From Nocardia bovistercoris (lineage in GTDB: Bacteria; Actinomycetota; Actinomycetes; Mycobacteriales; Mycobacteriaceae), in the NCBI RefSeq assembly GCF_015674855.1, contig NZ_JADMLG010000019.1:1-64000 (forward strand): a stretch of 64,000 nt of DNA, read 5' to 3'. Below the pieces are notes generated by a model. It searched no databases. It was not told the origin of the DNA and saw only the letters and a list, made by a program, of their open reading frames with translations. The translations under genes were made by a program, and so were the position numbers. Below, piece by piece: positions 23,868 through 32,995 of this stretch; position 1 is the stretch's first letter; each line of letters starts with the position of its first letter.

Positions 23868-23882
23868 CACATATGTTATGTG
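23868..23882. promoter_or_regulatory. Palindrome upstream of the second double-TetR gene
   Basis: CACATA-TGT-TATGTG, a perfect 6-base inverted repeat with a 3-base centre in an AT-rich patch 134 bases before the ATG at 24017. It is a possible operator for one of the two flanking TetR-type regulators. A related TGTTAT string recurs at about 23942. No terminator with a T-run is seen after the first regulator gene. Confidence 0.4.
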
Positions 23883-24016
23883 AAATTCTTCCCCGTGATA
23901 GTTGGATCACCCACGTAGACACCGCCGTTACGCCACGCATGTGTTATTTAAGTCAACAATGATTCGTCCACGTCGAGGTCAGTTTGCGCGGCCGGATATT
24001 GGGTTACCATCGCTGC

Positions 24017-25270
24017 ATGGACGCCCCGAAACGCCGCGCCCGCCCGGCGACGCAGGCCGACGACGCCGCGCCGCAGCGCGTGGTTCGCCGTCGCCCCCGC
24101 GATCGGCGCGCGCAGATCGCCGCGGCCTCCGCCGAGGCGTTCGGCGCCCAGGGTTACCACGGCGTCAGCATGGAAGACATCGCCTCCCGCCTCGACATCA
24201 GTTCCACCGCGCTCTACCGGCACTATCCGAGCAAGTACGCGCTGTTCCGCGAGGAAGCGCTGCGCCTGAGCGCCGCGAGCGAGGATTCGGTGCGCCTGCC
24301 CGACCACCTGGCCGACGCACCGCCGGCGCCGCGCCTCGAGCACACCCTCGACGCCGTCATCGCGACCTCGATCGCCAACCGCCGCAGCGCGGCGCTACTG
24401 CGCTGGCAGAGCCGCTATCTGCAACCGGAGGACTACCGCACGCTCATCGACCAGCTCGTCCGCGCCTACCGCGTGCTGAACGCGCTGCTGGCCGAGGTGC
24501 GCCCCGACCTCGACGGTGCCGACCGCGCTGTGCTGTCCACCGCGACGCTGAGCGCCATCGGAAGCATCGCCGATCACCACGTCGCCATGCCGGTGCGCAC
24601 GCTCGCGACACTGCTGCGCTCGGCCTGCCTCGCGGTGCTGCACTCGGATCTGCCCGAGGTCGGCGCGCCGCCCGAAACCCCTGCGGCAGTCGAGATTCCA
24701 CTCACGTTCAAACACGAGCTGCTGCTCGAGCGTGCCATCGAACTGTTCCACGAACGCGGCTATCCCAATGTGAGCGTCGAGGATATCGCGGCCGCCGCAG
24801 GCCTGCCCGCCTCCTCGGCGGTGTACCGGTTCTACCGCAGCAAAGGTCACCTGCTCGCCGCCGCCTTCCGCCGCGCCGCCGACCGGGTTTCCGCGGCCAT
24901 CGGACCGGCCATCGGCGCCGCCGCCGGACCGGAACAGGCGCTGAACACCCTCATCGAGCTATATGTGCGCGGCTCCTTCGGCGAACGCGAACTCACCTTC
25001 GTCTACTACGCCGAGATCAGCAATGTGCCGCCGGAGGATCGCACGGTGCTGCGAAACATCCAGCGGCTCAATGTCGAAGAGTGGGCCAAGCTGGTGGTCG
25101 GGGTCCGCCCCGAACTGTCCGCCGCCGAGGCAAGGGTGCTCGTGCACGCGGCGCTCGCGCTCGTGGTCGACATCGGTCGGTGGCTCGGCGCCGAGAGTCC
25201 GATCTGTTCGCAGCCACGTGTCATCCGGCTCATGCAGGTCATCCTGTTCGGGCGCGAGACCACGGTCTGA
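24017..25270 (+). CDS. Double TetR-type regulator 2
   Basis: 417 residues, paralogous to the preceding gene and with the same plan: HTH 1 (residues about 34-84; RAQIAAASAEAFGAQGYHG, SSTALYRHYPSKYALF), a helical domain, HTH 2 (about 232-282; HELLLERAIELFHERGYPNV, SAVYRFYRSKGHLLAAAF) and a second helical domain. The second halves of the two proteins are the most alike, including TLRNIQRL-type and VEEWA segments. An arginine-rich N-terminus precedes HTH 1. Start ATG 24017 is preferred over an in-frame GTG at 23984. It converges on the mce operon, its stop lying 16 bases from that of the Mce-associated gene. Ligand and targets are unknown. Confidence 0.9.
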   Translation: MDAPKRRARPATQADDAAPQRVVRRRPRDRRAQIAAASAEAFGAQGYHGVSMEDIASRLDISSTALYRHYPSKYALFREEALRLSAASEDSVRLPDHLADAPPAPRLEHTLDAVIATSIANRRSAALLRWQSRYLQPEDYRTLIDQLVRAYRVLNALLAEVRPDLDGADRAVLSTATLSAIGSIADHHVAMPVRTLATLLRSACLAVLHSDLPEVGAPPETPAAVEIPLTFKHELLLERAIELFHERGYPNVSVEDIAAAAGLPASSAVYRFYRSKGHLLAAAFRRAADRVSAAIGPAIGAAAGPEQALNTLIELYVRGSFGERELTFVYYAEISNVPPEDRTVLRNIQRLNVEEWAKLVVGVRPELSAAEARVLVHAALALVVDIGRWLGAESPICSQPRVIRLMQVILFGRETTV

Positions 25271-25286
25271 AGCCGACCGCGTCACC

Positions 25287-26006
25287 TCACTGCGCCGAAC
25301 TCGGCGCGAGCGGCGAATTCACCTTGCCGACAAGCCATTTCCCGTCGATCTTGGACATCCGCAGCACCATCGACAACTGGCCGGGCGCGGGTTTGCCCTG
25401 GGTGCCGACGCTGGTGATGGTCTGCCCGATCACGACAATGGCCTCGGCGGATGTCTCGTCACCGGATTTGATGGCGCACTGCACATCCGTGGCCTTGGAG
25501 ACCACCTCACCCTGCGAAAGCACCTCTTTCAGTTCCTTGCTGGTGTCGTCGAACTGCTTCTTCCAATCGCCGGTCGCGCCCGCGAGCACCGCCGCGAAGT
25601 ACTGGTCCAGGTTCTTGGCGTCGTATTCGGCGAGTACCGGGGCGTACGCGCAGGCCGCGGCGCGGGCCTGTTCGTGCGCGGCCAAGGTGGCATCGCTCTC
25701 GCGGTCCTGGAGGAAGTAATAGACCGAGGTCACCAGGGACGCGCCGAGTAACAACGCGAGGGCCGCGCGAATGGCGACAAGTCCTCTCGGGCCGGGCCGC
25801 ATTCGGGCGAAGAGGGCAGCTGAGCCCGCCTTCGCACCGGATTCGTCGGTACCGGGGAACGATTCGGCATCAGCACCGGTGGAGTCGGCGGATTCAGCGG
25901 CCTTACCCAACTCGACGCCTGCGGACGCCTTACTCTCCGTCCGGGCGCTGTCTGCGACCGCGGCTTCCTCACCGACAGTCGCATTCTCGTTTTCTCTGTC
26001 GCTCAC
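25287..26006 (-). CDS. Mce-associated membrane protein
   Basis: 239 residues: an acidic, Ala/Glu/Ser-rich cytoplasmic N-terminus of about 75 residues, one transmembrane helix (about 80-98, ALALLLGASLVTSVYYFL) and an exported domain with the family pattern of EYDAKNLDQYFAAVLAGATGD, KKQFDD and VVSKATDVQCAI. Mam proteins accompany mce operons and are thought to stabilise the Mce transporter. It is the last gene, 13 bases after mceF, and ends 16 bases from the convergent double TetR gene with no room for a large terminator. Confidence 0.88.
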   Translation of the reverse strand: MSDRENENATVGEEAAVADSARTESKASAGVELGKAAESADSTGADAESFPGTDESGAKAGSAALFARMRPGPRGLVAIRAALALLLGASLVTSVYYFLQDRESDATLAAHEQARAAACAYAPVLAEYDAKNLDQYFAAVLAGATGDWKKQFDDTSKELKEVLSQGEVVSKATDVQCAIKSGDETSAEAIVVIGQTITSVGTQGKPAPGQLSMVLRMSKIDGKWLVGKVNSPLAPSSAQ

Positions 26007-26019
26007 TGTCTCTCACTCC

Positions 26020-27198
26020 TCATCTACCCGGTGCGGGTCGGGACAATTCGTTGCCGGTCACACCGGGCGGCGGCCCGGAACCGTTGTCGGGCACGTTCGG
26101 TCGCGGCGCGTTCGCCGAACCGCGCACTTGCAGCGCCGGATTGTCGGTGACGCAGTAGTTGTAGAGCCGCACTCTCGTGTCGGTCTGTACGAGCGTCGGC
26201 GCGAGCGGTGTGGTCGGATAGTCGCAGGTCGGGCGCGGCCAAGGGTCGACCAAGGTGTGGAACGCGCCGTCGTAGGCGGGGATGCTGACCGCGCCGACGC
26301 CTTCGCGCAGCGAGGGGAACAGCGCCGCGATGGCGGGTGCGCGCAGTTTGGCGGAGCGGGTGATCGCGACGAAGTTGGTGACCAGGTCGGTGATCGGGTC
26401 CGTGGTGTCCTCGATGAATCCGCCGAGAGTGGCGAGTTGTCCCGGCGCGAGGTCGAGGAATCGGCGCACTTCCTGGTCGGCGGCGGTGAGCTGTTCGAAC
26501 AGCGCGCCCGCGCCCGTGGTGAGGGTGGTCAGGTCGGGTTGGGCGTGCGAAGTGGTCTCGGCGATGACGCCGAGGTTCTCGATGAGCTGACGGGTCTGCG
26601 GGAGCAGATCCTCCAGTCCGGCCATGGCCCTGCTGATTCCGGCGATCATATTGCGCAGCCGGTCCGGCCCGCCCGCCAGCGCCTTGTCCAGTTCGTCGAC
26701 GATCACGTTGAGCCGCTGCGGATTCAGCCCGCCGATCAGCCCGCTCAGGTTCACCAGTAGCGACTGCACCGCGACCGGCGCCGAGGTCTGCGACCGCTCG
26801 ACCACCGACCCGTCGGCCAGGTACGGCCCGGTATCGGAATCCGGCCGGAAGTCAAGATACTGTTCGCCCGCCGCGGAGAGCCTGCCCACCGCGACGGTCC
26901 CGCCGACCGGGATCTTCGCGGCCCGGTCGATCTCGGCCACCGCGACAACACCGGTCTCCGAAGCGCGGACCAGCGCGACCTTGCCGACCCTGGTTCCTCG
27001 GAAGGTCACATCGTTGCCCGTCGACAGTCCGCCCGAGGTCTGCAATTCGACATCGACCCGGTAGGTGCTCGGCAGCGGATCGAAGCGCAGCACCGCCACC
27101 GCCAGATACGACGACCCGAGCACGAGCACGAGCACCAGACCCAGGTTCGCGACGCCGACGCGGTGGCGGACCAGATAGTTCCAGAGTGGGATGTTCAT
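26020..27198 (-). CDS. mceF: Mce family protein F
   Basis: 392-residue substrate-binding subunit of the Mce lipid importer. An N-terminal membrane anchor (about 15-38) precedes the MCE/MlaD domain (TYRVDVELQTSGGLSTGNDVT, then RGTRVGKV), then the long helical region that forms the periplasmic tube, and a proline/asparagine-rich C-terminus. No lipobox cysteine is present, as usual for MceF. It overlaps the mceE stop by four bases (ATGA). The lipid imported is not evident. Confidence 0.9.
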   Translation of the reverse strand: MNIPLWNYLVRHRVGVANLGLVLVLVLGSSYLAVAVLRFDPLPSTYRVDVELQTSGGLSTGNDVTFRGTRVGKVALVRASETGVVAVAEIDRAAKIPVGGTVAVGRLSAAGEQYLDFRPDSDTGPYLADGSVVERSQTSAPVAVQSLLVNLSGLIGGLNPQRLNVIVDELDKALAGGPDRLRNMIAGISRAMAGLEDLLPQTRQLIENLGVIAETTSHAQPDLTTLTTGAGALFEQLTAADQEVRRFLDLAPGQLATLGGFIEDTTDPITDLVTNFVAITRSAKLRAPAIAALFPSLREGVGAVSIPAYDGAFHTLVDPWPRPTCDYPTTPLAPTLVQTDTRVRLYNYCVTDNPALQVRGSANAPRPNVPDNGSGPPPGVTGNELSRPAPGR

Positions 27199-28307
27199 CG
27201 TCCGCCTCCCGGCCGCGGCGGGCTGTTCAGCCTGCCGAGCACTTTCTCGAGCACCTGGGTGAGGCTGCCGACGAACGCGGGCAGGTCACCGAGTTCCGGT
27301 GCGCGACTGCCGCTTCGGTCGGTCAGCGCGCCGACGCTCAGGAACGAGATCTGCGCCATGAAGGCCAGCGAAGGCCCGTCGAAGGAGGCCATGAGCGCGG
27401 GATACAGCTTGTCGAATCGCTCCAGCGCCTGCCCGAATTCGCCCGCCTGCGCGAAGCCCGACATGAGTTTCTGGATGCTCTCGAAGAGACTCACGAATTC
27501 CGGCCCGGTGGTGTCGGTGAAGTCGCCGAGCGCGGCCATGGTCACCGAGACCTTCTGGATGAGCGCGGTGATGTCGCGGTTGTTCTCCGCGACCAGGCCG
27601 AGCAGCGCCGGGAAGGTGTCGGCAGCCTGGCCGAGTTCGGTTTTGCGCCTCGCGAGTTCGCCGGTGAGCACCGAGATTCCGGACAGCACGCCGTCGATGT
27701 CGGCGGTGCGCTTGTTGAGCGCCTCGATGACCCCGCTGAGTTCGGTGAGCAGATGCGCCAATTGCGGTGCGCGCCCGCCGAACATCGAGTTCATCTCGGC
27801 GGTGATCCTGGCGGCCTGATTGAGTCCGCCGCCGTTGAGAAGCATGGAGACCGACACCATCAACTGTTCGACGGAGGCGCCCGCCGAGGTGAGTTCGGTG
27901 CCGATGGTGTCGCCGTCGCGCAGCAGTGGCGCGTTCGGATCGGGGGCGGGCAGTGTCATCGCCACGAAGATGTCGCCGAGCGGCGTCGCCTGTCGCAGTT
28001 CGGCCGTCGTGCCGCGCGGCAGCTGGATATCGGTGCGGATCAGCATCTCGATGTCGGCGATGAAGTTGGTGGTCTCGATACCGGTGACCACGCCGATATC
28101 GGTGCCGCCGATCTTGACGTGCGCTCGGTCCGGCAGGTTCAGCGCGTCGCGGAACGCCACGTGGATCGTGTAGCCATCACCGCCGATCCCCGGTTTGGGC
28201 AGCGGCACATTGTCGACGGTGACCGCGCACCCACTGGCGCCCACCGCGGCGACCGTGCAGACGGCGAGCACCGTGCGCGCCAGGTAATCCCGCGTGCGGG
28301 CGATCAT
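27195..28307 (-). CDS. mceE: Mce family lipoprotein E
   Basis: 370 residues with a signal peptide ending in a lipobox (VGASGC, cysteine near residue 27), the MCE domain (GYTIHVAFRDALNLPDRAHV, KIGGTDIGVVTGI) and a helical C-terminal region. This is the lipid-anchored MceE/LprK-type subunit of the hexameric needle. It overlaps mceD and mceF by four bases each, consistent with one transcript. The C-terminus ends in SPPRPGGGR. Confidence 0.9.
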   Translation of the reverse strand: MIARTRDYLARTVLAVCTVAAVGASGCAVTVDNVPLPKPGIGGDGYTIHVAFRDALNLPDRAHVKIGGTDIGVVTGIETTNFIADIEMLIRTDIQLPRGTTAELRQATPLGDIFVAMTLPAPDPNAPLLRDGDTIGTELTSAGASVEQLMVSVSMLLNGGGLNQAARITAEMNSMFGGRAPQLAHLLTELSGVIEALNKRTADIDGVLSGISVLTGELARRKTELGQAADTFPALLGLVAENNRDITALIQKVSVTMAALGDFTDTTGPEFVSLFESIQKLMSGFAQAGEFGQALERFDKLYPALMASFDGPSLAFMAQISFLSVGALTDRSGSRAPELGDLPAFVGSLTQVLEKVLGRLNSPPRPGGGR

Positions 28308-29404
28308 TTCGTGATCCCGAGCAGCGCGGCGGTGAGTCCGAAATCCGGTCCCATGTCCTGAATCTTTCCGGTGCGGCAGCCGTCGAGGCGCATCTGCACG
28401 CGTTCGCAGAACAGCGCCAACGCCTCGCCGTCGAGCACCGCCTTGTCGAGCAGTCCGTGCACGCGCAGCGCGCGATGTTCCCGGCTGATCGCGTTCGACA
28501 GGTTCTGCAGGAACAGCGGCGCCACGTCGACGATCTCGGTGACGGCGCGGGCATTGGCGCGCATCTGCTCGGTGATCGTGACGAAACGCGTGACCGCACC
28601 GGCCAATTGGTCGCGGTTCTGGCCGACCACGGCGGAGGTGTTGGCGACGAAGTCGTTGAGTTGGGTGAGCACGGCGTGCAGCCCGGGAGCCTGTTCCCCG
28701 AGCAGACGTACCAATTCGGTGAGCCGGCCGCTGAAATCACGCACCGTCTGGTCGTTGGATGCGATCACCTGGGTGATCTCGTTCAATTTCACGATGGTGT
28801 TGGCGATCTGGTCCTTGTTGGCCAAGGTCACCTCGAACGCCGAGGACAGCGCGTCCAAGGTCTCGCGCAGTCGGTCGCCGTTGCCGTCGAGCAGCGGGAA
28901 CAGCACCCGGCTCGCCATCGGACCGTGCTCGCTGTCGCCTTTCAATGCCGCGCCGAGCTGGTCGAAGTTCTCCAGTATGCGGTCGAGTTCGACAGGAGTC
29001 CTGGTGCGAGCCAGCGGAATATGGTCGCCGTCGGCCAGCGTGGGGCCGTCGCCGGTGTAGGCGGGCGCGAGTTCGACATGCCGGTTGGTGATGAGCTGCG
29101 GGGATATCAGCGCGGCCATGGCGTCGGCGGGAATCTTGACGCCTTTGTCGATGGACATCGTCACCTCGACATAGCTGCCGCGCGCGATGACCGTGTCGAC
29201 CCGGCCGACCGGCACGCCCAGGATCGCCACCTCGTTGCCCGCGTACAGTCCCGCCACATTCTCAAAATCCGCACTGATGCGCACATGTTCGTTCAGATAT
29301 CGGTCCGGCAGCGCCGTAACGCTGTCGGGCAGCAGCGAACACCCGGAGGCGAATGCCGCGGCCACGCACATCGCGGCGAGTTTCACGAACGCACGAATTC
29401 TCAT
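28304..29404 (-). CDS. mceD: Mce family protein D
   Basis: 366 residues with MCE domain (ISADFENVAGLYAGNEVAI, GVPVGRVDTV) and helical tail. The N-terminus MRIRAFVKLAAMCVAAAFASGC looks like a signal peptide with a lipobox-like cysteine near residue 22, which is more expected in MceE than in MceD. Start ATG 29404 overlaps the mceC stop (TGATG); an extended frame upstream to 29461 lies inside mceC and is not needed. If both D and E are lipidated, the complex would have two lipid anchors. Confidence 0.9.
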   Translation of the reverse strand: MRIRAFVKLAAMCVAAAFASGCSLLPDSVTALPDRYLNEHVRISADFENVAGLYAGNEVAILGVPVGRVDTVIARGSYVEVTMSIDKGVKIPADAMAALISPQLITNRHVELAPAYTGDGPTLADGDHIPLARTRTPVELDRILENFDQLGAALKGDSEHGPMASRVLFPLLDGNGDRLRETLDALSSAFEVTLANKDQIANTIVKLNEITQVIASNDQTVRDFSGRLTELVRLLGEQAPGLHAVLTQLNDFVANTSAVVGQNRDQLAGAVTRFVTITEQMRANARAVTEIVDVAPLFLQNLSNAISREHRALRVHGLLDKAVLDGEALALFCERVQMRLDGCRTGKIQDMGPDFGLTAALLGITK

Positions 29405-30414
29405 CAGTTGCACCCCGGTACCGCTTGTGCGAAACACAGCCAGTTGTCCGGGAGGAACCACGGCGCCCAGACATCGCCGTACGGCCCGTTGCCGAGCGCG
29501 TTGTTGAACTGCCGGAAGGCCACCGGCATGATCTCGTAGAGGTGATCGAGGTTGTCCCGGTTCTTCTCCAGACCCTCGGTCATGGTGTTCAGATTCTCGA
29601 TCAGCGGTCCGAGTTGGCCGCCGTTGTCCACACCCATCTCCTGCAGCAGCGCGGACAGGTCGGCGACATTGTCGAGCAGCTTGCGTAGCAGGTCCTGTCG
29701 CATCGCCACCGCGTTGCCGATCGCCTCACCCCTGGTCAGCAGCAACAACACGCTGTTCTGGTTGTCCGAAACCAGTTGTGAGACCTGGTCCATGCTCTTC
29801 AACAGCACATCGACCTCGTCACGACGCTCGTTGATCACTTTGGCGAGTGAGCCGATGCTGTCCAGCGCGGCGACGGTCAACTGCGGCGAATCGCCCATCT
29901 GGCGGTCGAGGGTGTCCAGCGCCTGCCGCAGTTTCGACGGATCGATGCGCTCGATGCGTTCGAACGAGGATTTGTACTGCGGGTCCTGGATCACCTTGGC
30001 CAAGTTGTACGGCACGGCCGTATTCGCGAGCGCGATCGTCTCGCCGGGCAGGCCTTTGCCGTTGCCGGGGACGAGGTCGACGTGCAGCCTGCCGAGGATG
30101 GTCGACATCTTGATCGAGGCGCGCGCGTCGGGCCCCAAGCGCAGGTCGCGACGGACCCGCAGATCGACCACGACCTTGTCGCCCACCAGCCGAACCGCAC
30201 GCACCGCGCCGACCTCGATGCCGGAGACGTCCACCGTCGCGCCCGGCCGCAGCCCCGCGGCCTGGGCGAATTCGGCGTGGATCGTCTTGTCGGCGAGTCT
30301 GGCCTCCGAGATCACGCTCGAGCCGACCAGCAGCAGGCCAACGGCCGCGGCGGCCAGCACACCGAGCCACAGGAACCGGTTGCGCGAGTACCAGGGGAAC
30401 CGAATCCGCGCCAT
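29404..30414 (-). CDS. mceC: Mce family protein C
   Basis: 336 residues: N-terminal transmembrane anchor (about 12-33), MCE domain (IHAEFAQAAGLRPGATVDVS, GIEVGAVRAVRLVG) and a helical region. Start ATG 30414 overlaps the mceB stop in TGATG. It has a normal length and a short Cys-containing C-terminus (FAQAVPGCN). It is part of the six-protein Mce tube that carries lipid from the outer envelope to the YrbE permease. Confidence 0.91.
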   Translation of the reverse strand: MARIRFPWYSRNRFLWLGVLAAAAVGLLLVGSSVISEARLADKTIHAEFAQAAGLRPGATVDVSGIEVGAVRAVRLVGDKVVVDLRVRRDLRLGPDARASIKMSTILGRLHVDLVPGNGKGLPGETIALANTAVPYNLAKVIQDPQYKSSFERIERIDPSKLRQALDTLDRQMGDSPQLTVAALDSIGSLAKVINERRDEVDVLLKSMDQVSQLVSDNQNSVLLLLTRGEAIGNAVAMRQDLLRKLLDNVADLSALLQEMGVDNGGQLGPLIENLNTMTEGLEKNRDNLDHLYEIMPVAFRQFNNALGNGPYGDVWAPWFLPDNWLCFAQAVPGCN

Positions 30415-31436
30415 CAGCGGCACACCTCCGATTGCGAATTTCCGCCGACCTGCGAGAACAGGCCGGGTGGCAGCAGCACGCCCCACAGCGAGACGTCGAG
30501 TCGGCACAGGTAGGCGTTGCCGTACGCGCCGTAGCCGGTGAAGCGAGCCAGGGCATTGAGGAAGGTCGGGAACTGCACGGCGGCCTTGTCGAGGGCCGCG
30601 CCGTTGAGCAGCAGCAGCGCGACACCGGCGGTGGCATCGTTCTGTGCGCCCGCCAGTTTCGGCTTGACCTCGGTGACCAGACCGACCAGCGAGTCGGTAG
30701 CGGTGGCGACCTGGGTGACCGACGACTTGAGCGATTCACCCTCCGCGTACAGTGCCTCGACCAAGGCGCGCGACTGGGTGATGAGAGTTTCCAGTTCCTG
30801 ACTGCGGTTCGCCAAACCGCTGAGCACACTGCTCAGGTTGGAGATCACGTCGCCGAGGATGCGGTCCCGCTGGCCGAACGTGTTCGCCAGATCCGCGGCC
30901 TGGGTGATGAGCGTGCTCAGCGAGACGTTGTCGCCCTGCAATGCCTGGATAAGGGTCTCCGACAGCGAGTTCACCTGATCCGGTTGCAGCACGCTGAACA
31001 GCGGCTCGAAACCGGAGAGCAGCGCGGATACGTCGAACGACGGTTCGGTGCGCTCGATCGGGATATGCCCGCCCGCCTCCAGTGGCGCACCGTCGTCGTC
31101 GCCGGGCGCCAGCGCGATATAGCGCTGGCCGATCAGGTTCTGGTAGCGCACCAACGCCTTGGTGGTCGTGGTCAACCGCTGCCGCCGCTGGATGCGAATC
31201 TCGACGCGCGCCTTGTAGTCGTCTTCGAAATCGATGGCGTCCACGCGGCCGACCCGCACGCCCGCCATGCGTACGTCGTCGCCGACCCGCACCCCCATCA
31301 CATCGGAGAAGGTCGCCGAATAGCTCGACGTGTCGCCGGGCACCGAGCGCTGCAAGGTCGACCAGATCGTGTAGGTCAACGCGATGGCGATCACGGCGAA
31401 GAAGCTGAATCCGAGCAGTGCCTTACCGGATTTCAC
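30414..31436 (-). CDS. mceB: Mce family protein B
   Basis: 340 residues with an N-terminal membrane anchor (about 5-25), MCE domain (SYSATFSDVMGVRVGDDVRM, AGVRVGRVDAIDF) and a long helical domain ending in a Cys-containing tail typical of MceB. The GTG start follows an excellent GGAGGTGA site that overlaps the mceA stop, so translation is probably coupled. It overlaps mceC by one base. Confidence 0.92.
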   Translation of the reverse strand: MKSGKALLGFSFFAVIAIALTYTIWSTLQRSVPGDTSSYSATFSDVMGVRVGDDVRMAGVRVGRVDAIDFEDDYKARVEIRIQRRQRLTTTTKALVRYQNLIGQRYIALAPGDDDGAPLEAGGHIPIERTEPSFDVSALLSGFEPLFSVLQPDQVNSLSETLIQALQGDNVSLSTLITQAADLANTFGQRDRILGDVISNLSSVLSGLANRSQELETLITQSRALVEALYAEGESLKSSVTQVATATDSLVGLVTEVKPKLAGAQNDATAGVALLLLNGAALDKAAVQFPTFLNALARFTGYGAYGNAYLCRLDVSLWGVLLPPGLFSQVGGNSQSEVCR

Positions 31437-31442
31437 GATCGG

Positions 31443-32987
31443 TCACCTCCCTTCGGTGTCGTAGACGGTGACGGTGCCGCCCGCGATGAGCGGGGTGAGC
31501 AGCAGCAGTTGCGCGGCGGTCGGATTGCCGCCGACCAGTGCGGCGACTCCCGCGTGCCCGCGCCCGCTCGCTACTGGCTTGGCGCCGGGCGCCACAACCG
31601 CACGACTCGAACCAGGCGCCGCGACAGCAGGATTCGAACCGGGCACCAGAGCAGCCGGACTCGATCCGGGCACCGGAACGGTCGGATTCGTACCGGGCGT
31701 CGGAACGGTCGAGTTCGGGGCGGGTGCCGGAACGGTCGAATTCGCTGCGGGCGCGGTGATTCCAGGAATCGAGGGAATCCCCGGAACAGCAGGCAAACCC
31801 GGAATCACAGGCACGCCCGGCACCGACTGCGGCACAATCGAACTCAGCACGGGAGCCGGACCGGCCGCATCGAGCCAACGCGGCATCATCTGCGCCGGAT
31901 ACTCCTGTTCGGGAGCCACTTCCGGCACCGTCGACCCACCGCAGCGCGGCCCCGGCATCTGACCGTAGTGCGGGCAGTCCTTCGCCGTGTACTGCTGGAA
32001 CGGCGTGAAACTGACATCCATCACCCACACCATCTGCCGCGACGGCCCCCAGGTGAACACCGAGGCCATCTCGTTGAGCGTCTTGTTCAGATTGCTCACC
32101 GCGAACGGGATCGCATCGGTGTCCTGCGACAGCGAGCCGAACAGTTGATCCAGCCCTGGCACCAGTTCCTTGGCGGAGTTCGGATTCGCCGCGAACAGGC
32201 CGTTGACGGTGTCGATGGTGGCGCTCGCGTTCGCGAGCAGGGCAACCAGACCCGCGCGCCGCTCGGTCAATGTGCGCGCGGCGGTCACGGATTCGGAGAG
32301 CACGCCGACCAACTCGGGCGCGGACTTGCTCAGTTCGGTGGTGGCGCGGCCGAGATCGCCGAGCAGCTCCCCGACTCCGGGGGTCGCGTGCACCTCGGTC
32401 AGCCAGTGATCCAACCGCTCGACGGTGGATCCCGGCATCCGCGCGCCGGGTTCGAGCGCCGCGGACAGGGTGGCGAGCACCCGGCCGAGTTTCTCGGGCT
32501 GGATATTGTCGAGCACATCGCGCAGCACGGTCAGTGTGGTCTGCAACTGCACCGTGGCCGCGCCGGTGTCCTCGGGAATGGTCGCGCCCGCCGAAAGCCT
32601 GGCGCCCGAGTAGCCGTTGTCCACCAACTCGATGGCGGTGACACCGAACAGGTTGTTGGGCACCACCCGCGCCGTCACCGACGCCGGAATCATTCCGACC
32701 ACATCGGGTTTCAGATCGACGGAGGCGCGTTGGCGCACCCCCTTGCCGACCACCTCCACATCGCTGACGGCCCCGACGACCATGCCGCGGAACTTCACGT
32801 CGGCCCGCGCGGGCAGACCGTCTCCGGTACTGGTCAATTCGACCGTGACCGGGACCTTCTGCTCGAAATATCCGGTGTAGCGCAACATCAGCAGCGCAAG
32901 CAGCAGCACGATCACGGCCAGCATGGCCAGCCCGGCCGTGGTCAGCTGACGCGCCGTGGCGCCGCGCCCACTGGGATCCAATAACAC
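31443..32987 (-). CDS. mceA: Mce family protein A with repetitive Pro-rich tail
   Basis: 514 residues, longer than a typical MceA of about 450. Layout: a membrane anchor (about 15-35), MCE domain (KVPVTVELTSTGDGLPARAD, GMVVGAVSDVEVVG), helical region, then an unusual C-terminal extension rich in Pro, Val and Gly with six 9-residue repeats. Start GTG 32987 is eight bases after the yrbEB stop; a longer frame exists but runs back through yrbEB. It is the first Mce subunit gene of the operon. The tail may reach through the envelope or cell wall. Confidence 0.91.
   Translation of the reverse strand: MLLDPSGRGATARQLTTAGLAMLAVIVLLLALLMLRYTGYFEQKVPVTVELTSTGDGLPARADVKFRGMVVGAVSDVEVVGKGVRQRASVDLKPDVVGMIPASVTARVVPNNLFGVTAIELVDNGYSGARLSAGATIPEDTGAATVQLQTTLTVLRDVLDNIQPEKLGRVLATLSAALEPGARMPGSTVERLDHWLTEVHATPGVGELLGDLGRATTELSKSAPELVGVLSESVTAARTLTERRAGLVALLANASATIDTVNGLFAANPNSAKELVPGLDQLFGSLSQDTDAIPFAVSNLNKTLNEMASVFTWGPSRQMVWVMDVSFTPFQQYTAKDCPHYGQMPGPRCGGSTVPEVAPEQEYPAQMMPRWLDAAGPAPVLSSIVPQSVPGVPVIPGLPAVPGIPSIPGITAPAANSTVPAPAPNSTVPTPGTNPTVPVPGSSPAALVPGSNPAVAAPGSSRAVVAPGAKPVASGRGHAGVAALVGGNPTAAQLLLLTPLIAGGTVTVYDTEGR
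31581..31742 (-). repeat. Six nonapeptide-coding repeats in mceA
   Basis: Six consecutive 27-base units encode NSTVPAPAP, NSTVPTPGT, NPTVPVPGS, SPAALVPGS, NPAVAAPGS and SRAVVAPGA. The first three are the most alike in DNA (each has GGAACGGTCG on the plus strand). It is a degenerate in-frame minisatellite, so copy number could vary between strains. The preceding stretch is also VPG/IPG-rich. Confidence 0.8.
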
Positions 32988-32995
32988 CGCGGCCC

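Noticed and set aside
22547..25270. Double-HTH genes as fusions caused by a missing stop or frameshift
   Set aside because: Two independent paralogues have the same full-length double structure with well-conserved linkers, so the fusion is real and old.
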